Source of the DNA: Verrucomicrobiota bacterium
GTDB lineage: Bacteria; Verrucomicrobiota; Verrucomicrobiia; Opitutales; Opitutaceae
Direction: 5' to 3'
Length of the DNA stretch: 32,918 nt
Assembly (NCBI GenBank): GCA_030604905.1
Contig: JAUVVA010000034.1
Coordinates: forward strand, 1 to 32,918
The position numbers and the translations under genes were made by a program. Each line of letters starts with the position of its first letter. The stretch's first letter is position 1. Below, one piece after another: positions 23,501 to 32,500 of this stretch. A model generated the notes under the pieces. The model saw only the letters and a program-made list of their open reading frames with translations, was not told where the DNA came from and ran no database searches.

Positions 23501-26500
23501 CAGACCGGCGGGGGCACCATGGTCTCCGAGCAGGGCACCGCCGACTCGATCACCGTTGCTCTGGCCTTCCCGCCGACCGCGACCGTCACCGTCTCCGTCC
23601 AGCCCGACGCCCAGCTCACCGTCGATAAGAGCTCCCTGACTTTCACCCCCGCCAACTGGAACGTCGCGCAGTCCGTCACCATCCGCGCCGTGGACGATAC
23701 TGTGCCCGAGGGGCCCCACGCCGGCATCCTCCTGCTCGCCGCGAGCGGGGGCAACTACACGGGCCTGGAGACTCGTTCCATCACCGTGGCGATCGAGGAC
23801 AACGATCAGGCCGGCGTCTCCGTGACGGCCGTGGGGACGCTCCGCGAAGGCAATGCCGCCACGGCCGCCTGGGTTTTTACCCGCCGCGACGCCACCAGCT
23901 TCGCCTCGCCGCTGCTCGTCTCCTTCCAGATGTCCGGCACCGCTTCCACCAACGGCGACTACACCCTGAGCGGCGCCTCCGTCTCTTACAACAGCGCCAC
24001 CGGTGCCGGCACCGTCACCATCCCCGCCGGGCAATCCCAGGTCACCTTGACGGCCGCCGCGGTCAACAACAGCACGGCCGAATTTGCCGAGACCGCCATC
24101 CTCACGGTGCTGCCGGGTTCGGGCTACACGCCCGTCGCACCCGTTTCCGCCTCCATCACGATTTTCGACGACGATGCCATCGATTACCTCGCCGAATGCT
24201 TCAACAACAGCACCTACGGCAGTCGCCCTTGGGATCTCAACAACCGCTCCATCACCTTCACCCCTTCCGGTTCCACCTACACGGTGTCCACCGAAAGCAT
24301 CACCGCCTTCCCCTCCGGCACCTCGAACTTCACCAACTTCGACAAGGGCGTGATGACCAGCGGCACGTCCTCGTCGGGATTCTGGTCCCACACCCTGGCT
24401 GCCAATTTCCCATTCTTCGGGATCTCCCGCTCGCAGATTTTCGTGAGCACCGAGGGATCGATCACCTTTGGCTCGGGCAGCTCCCTGACCGGCACCGTCT
24501 CCAATCTCTTCGGCAACACCATCCCGAAGATCGGGGCCTTCTGGACAAACCTCAATCCTGGCGCCAACGGCAACGTGGCCCACCGGCGCATCCTGGACGG
24601 CACCGATTCCCGCACCGTCATCTACTACAACGCCGTGCGCATCGCCGACGGCACCACCAACAACGCGTCCTTCCAGATCGAGCTTTTCGATGACGGTCGC
24701 ATCCGCCTCTCCTATCTCTCCGTCCCCAACACCGCGCTGACCGTCGTCGTTGGTCTCGCGACCGGCGATAGCGCGATCATGCCGTCTTCGCCCTTCACGC
24801 CGACGTCCAGCCCCCGCCCCTTCTATCAAAGCGACTTCAGCCTCTATCCGGCGCCCGCGCCCGCCAACCACCCGCCCTCCTTTGCCAGTCTGCCCGTCCG
24901 CATCACCCCGCTCGGCCAGCCCTACTCCTACACCGCGGTGGGGGCCGATATCGACAGCGCCCAGACCCTCGGCTTCACCACGCCCGTAAAGCCGGCCTGG
25001 CTCAGCCTCACCAACCACGGCAACCGCTCCGCCACCCTTTCGGGCACGCCTCCCTCGAGCGGGACTTTCCCCGTCACCCTTCAGCTCTCCGACGGCGTGA
25101 GCTCCGTCCAGCAAGCCTTCGACTTGATCGTCGTGCCGAGCTCGGGGAACACCGCTCCTGTTTTCACCAGTTCCCCCGGCGCCTCCCCGTTCGGCAATGT
25201 CGGCAACCTCTTCACCTACGCCATCACCACCAGCGACGCCGACGGTCACGCCGTCTCGCTGGCCGCCGTCGAGCGTCCCGGCTGGCTGAACTTCACCTCC
25301 ACCGGCGCAGGCACCGCCACTCTCTCGGGCATCATTCCCGACAACGACATCACGACCTACCCGGTCGCCCTCATCGCCTCCGACGGCCTCGCCAGCACGG
25401 CCCAAGCCTTCACCATCTCCGTCAATCGCGCTCCACGCGTCACGCTGGTGACGCCTGCCTCCGGTGCCGTCGCGTTGCCCGACCGTTCCCAAGGGCTCCG
25501 GCTCCTCGCCACCGTCACGGACGACGGCCAGCCCTCCGTTCCGGGCGCGGTGACGCTGGGTTGGACGCAGATCGAGGGCCCCGCCACCGCCGTCTTCTCC
25601 GCGCCTGCCTCCTCCGACACCCAGGTTTCTTTTCCCGCCTCCGGAGTCTACCGCCTCCGCCTCACCGCCGACGACGGCGCGCTGAGCACCCCGGCGGACA
25701 TTGTGGTCTACGTCGAGGTCTCTCCCGACGCCGCGCTCGCCAACGGACTCCGAGGCCATTGGCGCTTCAACGAAAGCTCCGGCGCCACCCAGGCGCTCGA
25801 CAGCTCGGCCAACGGCGCCCACCTCGCCTTGATCGGAGCGCCCGTCTTCGGCATGGGCGTGGAGGGCAACGCGCTGACCGGCAATGCCGTCGCCAACCAA
25901 TACGCCGAGCTCACCTCCGCCCCCTACGCCGCGCAAACCACCTTTTCCGCGTGGGTCCGCGCCGATATCAGTCCCAGTGACACCACCGGCATCCGCACCG
26001 TTTTCAGCCATGCCGATTCGAGCAACAACGCGCGCACCCGCCTCGGCCTCAAGCCCTCCTCGAGCCAGCTCCTCTTCCGCAGCCCCCATCAGACCCAGGG
26101 CGTCTGGGAGACCAGCACGTATCGCCTCCCGGCCAACGAATGGGTTCACCTCGTTCTCACTTACGACAACAGCAGCACCGCCAACCATCCCGTCCTCTAC
26201 GTGAACGGCTCGCCGGTGGCGCTCACCCGCACCACCGTGCCCTCCGGCTCTCTCTCCGCTTCCGACCGTCTTCGCATCGGCGGCCTGAGCGGTGCAAACG
26301 ACGCCTGGCGCGGTCGCATCGATGACGTTCGCCTTTACAACCGCATCCTTTCACCGGCCGAGCTCAGGCTCGTCTCGCTCACGAGTCCGCCCAATCAAGC
26401 CCCGCTGGTCAGCGCCGCGCTCCGCGACCCGATCGAGGCGTTCGCCAACACAGGTGTGCTTGTGGCCACCGCCGAGGACGACGGTCTCCCGGTCGTCCCC

Positions 26501-29500
26501 GGCGAGCTGAGCACCCATTGGACGCAGGTTTCCGGCCCGGGTATCGCCACCTTTGCCGATCCCGGCGCCCTCCAGACCGCCGTCGCGTTCAACGCCTCCG
26601 GCACCTACGTCCTCCGCTTCACCGCCGACGACGGCGCCGCCAGCTCCTCTGCCGATCTCAGCGTCACCGTCACTCTCGCCGACCCGGTCGCCACCCAGAT
26701 CGAAATCACTCCGGCCGAGGTCACCCTGCGCCCCGCCACCAGCCAGGCCTTCGCCGCCGTCCTCTTCGACCAATACGCCCGCCCGATTTCCCCGCAGCCC
26801 ACCTTCGCCTGGAGTGTTTCCGGCGGCGGCACCGTGAATACCTCCGGCCTCTTCGTTGCGAGCTCGACCGAAGGCGGCCCGCACACGCTCACGGCAAGCG
26901 CCGCCGGCGTGAACTCCAGCGCCCAAGTCACCATTTTCAACCACCCCCCGACCATGGGGCTTGTGCCGAATCAAGTCCTGGCCGTGGGCCGCACCCTTCC
27001 GCCCATCGATGTCATCGTGGATGACGTCGAGACGCCCGCCGCCAGCCTCACCCTTACCGCGACCAGCTCCAACCAAACCCTCCTCCCCGCCGCCAATCTT
27101 GCCCTCGGCGGCTCCGGGGCCGACCGCGTCCTCACCCTTGCGCCCGCCCCCGGGCAAACGGGCGTTTCGACCGTCACGCTGCAACTGAGCGACGGCCACA
27201 AGACCGCCACGCAGACCTTTACTCTCACGGTGCAGCCGCGCACCGCGACGACGATCGAAGTCAGTCCCGCCAACTTCAGCCTGCCCCCCGCCGCGTCGGG
27301 CTCCTTCGCGGCTGTTGTCCGCGACCAGGTCGGCGACCCCGTCTCGCCCCAGCCAGGCATCAATTGGAGCGTCTCCGGTGGCGGCACGATCAACTCCGCC
27401 GGCCTCTTCACCGCCGATGCCGCCCATGGTGGACCCCACACCGTCACCGCCAGCGCCAGCGGCCTTTCCGGCACCGCCTCCGTCACCATCCGCCCCGCCG
27501 GCGCCTTCACCTGGACCGGTGCCGTGAGCTCCGATTGGCACAACCCCGCCAACTGGTCCTCCTTCGTGCCCGGCCCCAGCGATCTCGCCGTCTTCGCGGC
27601 CGCCTCGCCGGCTCACCAGCCCCACATCACCGGCACCGCCCGCGTGCGCGGCCTGCGTTTCCTCTCCACCAGCGGGCCCGTCGAGATTGGCGGCGGCACG
27701 CTCGAGCTCGGTGGCGCCGGCCTCCTCAACGGCGGCCAGATCCGTGGCACCACCGTCCTTGGCAGCACGACGGTCACTGGCTGCGATCCCCTCATCACGA
27801 GCCAGCTCGCCGAGCTGCTCGCCCTCAACCAGCCAGTTTCGATCAGCGGCACGAACATCCCCGCCGGCTCGACCGTCATCGCCGCTTCAGGCACCTCGCT
27901 CACCCTCAGCGAAGCCGCCACGGGCGGAGCCACCAACGCCTACAACCTCAACGCCGCCACCTCCTCGCCGATCACGATCTCCTCCCATCTCGTGCTCGTC
28001 GCCGCTCAGGCCTGGCAACTCTCGCACAACGGCAGCGTCGGCTCCGTGCTCACCGTCTCCGGCGATCTCTCCGGCTCCGGCGAACTCCGCATCGGCTCCA
28101 CCAACAACTCCAACGGCACCACCCTGCCTTGGCTCCGCCTCACCGGATCCAACTCCGCCTACACCGGCACGATTTCGTTCTCCAATCCCGTCACGCAGGG
28201 CTCCGCCGGCCTCATCCTCGGCTCCGCCGCTTCGATGAGCGGCGGCCTCATTCACCTCGAGTCCCCCGCTAACCAAAACCATAACCTTTGGCTCACCGGC
28301 GGCCCCGGCTCCGGCACCTACACCTTCGGCATCAATGGCACCCAGACCAGCGGCCCGCGCGTGCAGACGCGCAACGCCGTCGCCGGCCTCTTCACCACAG
28401 GAGGCCCTGTCGCCTGGGATCCCGGCGCGGGCTCCGACTACGCGTGGTCCGCCGCCAGCGGCGTCACCTACTTCACCGTCGCCGGCACCGACGCCTCCAC
28501 GCCCGCGCCGCTCCACCTCGGCAACGATGCGTCCCGCTTCATCATCTCCGGCGCCAGCAAATCCCTCCTCAGCGCCACGACCGGCAACCACCGCAGCCAG
28601 GTCGTGCTTCGCTCCGCCCTGGCCGATGGCAACGAGACCACCGCCCGCACCCTCATCAGCAGCCTGCGGCTCTTCCGCCTCACCCGGCCCGCCGTCAATC
28701 AGCACGCCACCGCCCGCCTCGGCCTTACCCTCACCGGCGGCACGCTCGCGTTTTCCCACGTCAATCAACTTCCCGGCGGCAACCTCCACCTAAACGGAGG
28801 CGGCCTCCTCTTCGACGGCGTCTCCTGGGCCGACTTCCTCGCCGCCCGTCCCACCGGCACCGGCAACGGCCAGTGGCAGATCACGGGCGCCACCGGCCTC
28901 GCCGCACGCAGCGTGCCGCTTGACATCGGCTCCGGCCTGAACGCCAACGTGGCGACTTTCAACCTGGGCTCCTCCTCCCGGGACGCCGACGGCATCACCG
29001 CCTTCGCCGACGCCCCGGTCCGGATCAGCCAGTCGATCTCCCATGCCGACGCCGACCGCACGATCCAGGTGGCGGGCGCTCTTCGCCGCTTGTCCGGCAC
29101 CGGCGTCTACACCGGCTTCGACGTCACTCCGATTCACGAGATCTCCGGCCAGATCTCGGGACTCGGATCCACCCGCACGCTCTCCATCTTGGGCCTCAAC
29201 AACGGCGAGGTGGCCGAAGGCGAGTCCGGCGGCATCCTCCGCCTTTCCGGCGCCAACACTTTTACCGGAACCGTCCTCCTCGGCCACTCCTCCCTCACTG
29301 GCGATACCGCCAATCCCCAGGGCTTTGGCGTGCTGCTCGCCACCTCCGACGCCGCCTTCGGCCACGCCTCCAACTCCGTCGTCGTCTCCTCCGTCAACAG
29401 CCGCGGCTGGGCCCTTTTGCTCGAAGATCCCACCGGCGCCGGACGCAGCTTCACCCGCCCCTTCCGCTACGAGATCCGCGGCTCCGGAAACAGCCAGGCA

Positions 29501-32500
29501 CGCTCCTGGGCCTTCGGCGCCCATTCCGGCCACGTGATCTACGGCGGCGCGCTCACCGTTGCTCCCCAGTCCGGCACCACCCTTGCCAATAGCACCACCT
29601 ATAACCTCAACCTCCACGCCGGCACCGGTTCCGTGTTGCAGCTCGGCGCCCCCGGCACGGCCGCCACCTTCCTCAACCAGACCAACAGCGCCAACACCGC
29701 CAACATCACCACGCTTCAACTCCGCAAGACCGGCCCCGGCCTCGCCCGGATCGACAACCTCGGCATCACTCCGGCCAACAGCAACGCCCAGCACTATTGG
29801 GAACTGCAGGAGGGCGTCCTGCGCGAGACCGGCACCGCCGCCGCCAACTCCCTCAATGGCGCCCGCCTCGTCCTCTCCGGCGGCGTGCTCGAGACCTCCG
29901 GCGGCATCACCCGCGCCTTCGGCACCGGCGGCGGCCAGCTCCAGTGGCTCTCGGGCGGCTTCGCCGCCCGTGGCGACGAACTCACCGTCAATCTTCCCGT
30001 CGCCGCCGCCGCCACCGCCTGGGGGGCCACCAACTTCCTCACCGGTCCGCTCATCCTCGGATCCACCACCGCCGACAACATCGTTTACATCGAAAATCCC
30101 ATCGCGCTCGCCAACGGCGACAACCAAACCGTCACCCGCGAGATTCGCGTCATCGACAACCCCGCGAGCCTCGCGGACCGCGCCGTTCTCGTCGGGAATC
30201 TCCGCAATCGCGCTGATGGTGGCGACGGCGGCACCGGTGCGCGCAACCTCCTCAAGACCGGCGACGGCACCCTCGAACTCGCCGGTCCCAACAACGAGAT
30301 GCTCGGCTCCGTCACCGTCGCCGCCGGCACCCTCGTCGTCTCCGGCAAGCTGAGCGCTTTCGGCGTCACCGTCGCATCGGGGGGCGCCCTCGGCGGCGAC
30401 GGCTTGGTCAACGCGCCGGTCAACGTGGACGGGGCCGGCGCGCTCGCCTTCGAGCTCTCGACCCCTGCCGCCGACCACGCCCGGCTCTCCATCGGCGACC
30501 GGCTCAGCTTCGCCCCCGGCGCCCAAGTCCGCATCACCACCCGCGGCGTCCAGTTCGGGACCGGCACCTACACGCTCGCCCGCGCCACCGGCGGCATCTC
30601 CGGCCCGCTGCCCACGCTCGTCAAGCCGGCCGCACTCGGCGCCAGCCTTCAGCTCAACGGGAGCTTGTTGCAGCTTGTGGTCGGCGACGTGTCGCCCAAC
30701 GCGCCCCCGACGATCTCCCCGATCGCCAACCAGACCACCCTCTCCGGCGTCGCCGTCGGCCCCGTATCCTTCACCGTCGGGGACGCCGAGACTCCCGCCG
30801 CCGAGCTGCTGGTCAGCGCGACCAGCTCCAACACCGCCCTCTTGCCCAACGGCAACATCAGCTTCGGCGGCTCCGGGGCCAATCGCACCCTCACCCTGCT
30901 CCCGATCTCGGGCCAGGCCGGCCTCGCCACCGTCACCGTCACCGTGGACGACGGCGGCAAGACGGCCTCGACCTCCTTCACCCTCACCGTTCAGCGCGCG
31001 CCCTTCTTCACCCTCCACCCGGTCGGCCAGTCCCTCTTCACCGGCAACACCCTCACCCTCAGCGCCGAGGCCGGTGGTTCCCCTGCGCCCTCTTACCAGT
31101 GGAGACGAAACGGCGCCGACATCACCGGAGCCACCTCCGCCACCTTCACCCGGACCAACATCACCCCCGCCGATGCCGGTAGCTACACCGTCGTCGCCAC
31201 CAACAGCGTCGGATCGGTCGAGTCCAACGCCGCCCTCGTCCAGGTCTCCGTCCAGGTCGCGCCTTCCTTCACCTCGCATCCCCAGAGTCAGATGATCGAT
31301 CTCGGCGGCACCCTCACCTTGAGCGCATCGGCGAGCGGCGATCCCGCTCCGAGCTACCAATGGCGGCGGAACGGCACCGACATCATCGGTGCCACCTCCA
31401 CCACCTACACCAAGTTCAATCTCACGCTCGAGGACGGCGGCGCCTACACCGTCGTGGCCACCAACACGGCCGGCTTTGCCGAATCCAACATCGCCACTAT
31501 CACCATCAACACCCCGCCCAGCGTCACGATCATCAGCCCCTCGGTCCCGATCATCGCGCTGCCCGACCGCGGCGACAGCCTCGTCCTCGTCGCCTCCGCG
31601 ACCGACAGCCAGAGCACCCCCACGCTCACCTGGAGCCGCGTCAGCGGCCCCGGCACCGCGACCTTCGCCGATCCCCAGTCCGCTTCCACCAGCGTGGTGT
31701 TTTCCGCCGACGGCACCCACGTGCTGCGCGCCACCGCCAGCGATGGATCGCTGAGCGCGGTGGCCGAGCTCACCGTGGTCGTCGGCGCGGACACCGCCTT
31801 GCCCGAGCCCGCCCTCCGCTGGGCCTTGAACGAAACGAGCGGCGCGAGCGTGGCCACTTCCGTCGGCTCAAACAACGGCTCGATCACCGGGTCCCTCTAC
31901 GCCTGGTCCTCCGGAATTCTGGGCAACGCCCTCTATTTCACCGGCAACGCCTCGGCGACCTACATCCAGTCCTCGGCCAACATCAGCAGCAACGACAACC
32001 CCGGCTTCACCGCCGCGGCGTGGATCCGGCCCGACTCTTTCCCCGCCAGCGGCAGCCGCGCCGTCATGGCCCTGAACGGCAACAACAACAACAACGCCCG
32101 CACCTGGCTTGCCGTCGGGCCCAACGGCGTGCTCACCGGCCGCGCCGGGTCGGTCGACCTCGCCTCGGCCGCCCAAACCCTGACGGCCGGCCAGTGGCAC
32201 CACGTTGCCCTCACCGCCGGAGGCGGCACCGTGCGCCTCTACGTCAACGGCACCCAGGTCGCCACCGCGGCCGACACCGCCGCCGGCCTCACCAACACCC
32301 TTCGCGTCGGCAACAACCGTAGCGCCGACACCGCCAACCAGTTCGTCGGCGGCGTCGATGAAGTCCGCTTCTTCACCGCCCCGCTTAGCGCCTCCCAGGT
32401 AAACGGACTGGCGCGGATCAACGCGCCGCAGGTCAATCCCGGCACCGCCCCCTCGGCGACCGTGGGAGCGGCGGCAAACCTCGCCGGCACCGCTTCGGCC

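Noticed and set aside
22886..26188. A 1,100-codon minus-strand open frame, and a 976-codon one at 28790-31720
   Set aside because: Both are antisense to the giant protein, whose translation shows real domains throughout. The antisense products are glycine/arginine-rich without recognisable motifs.
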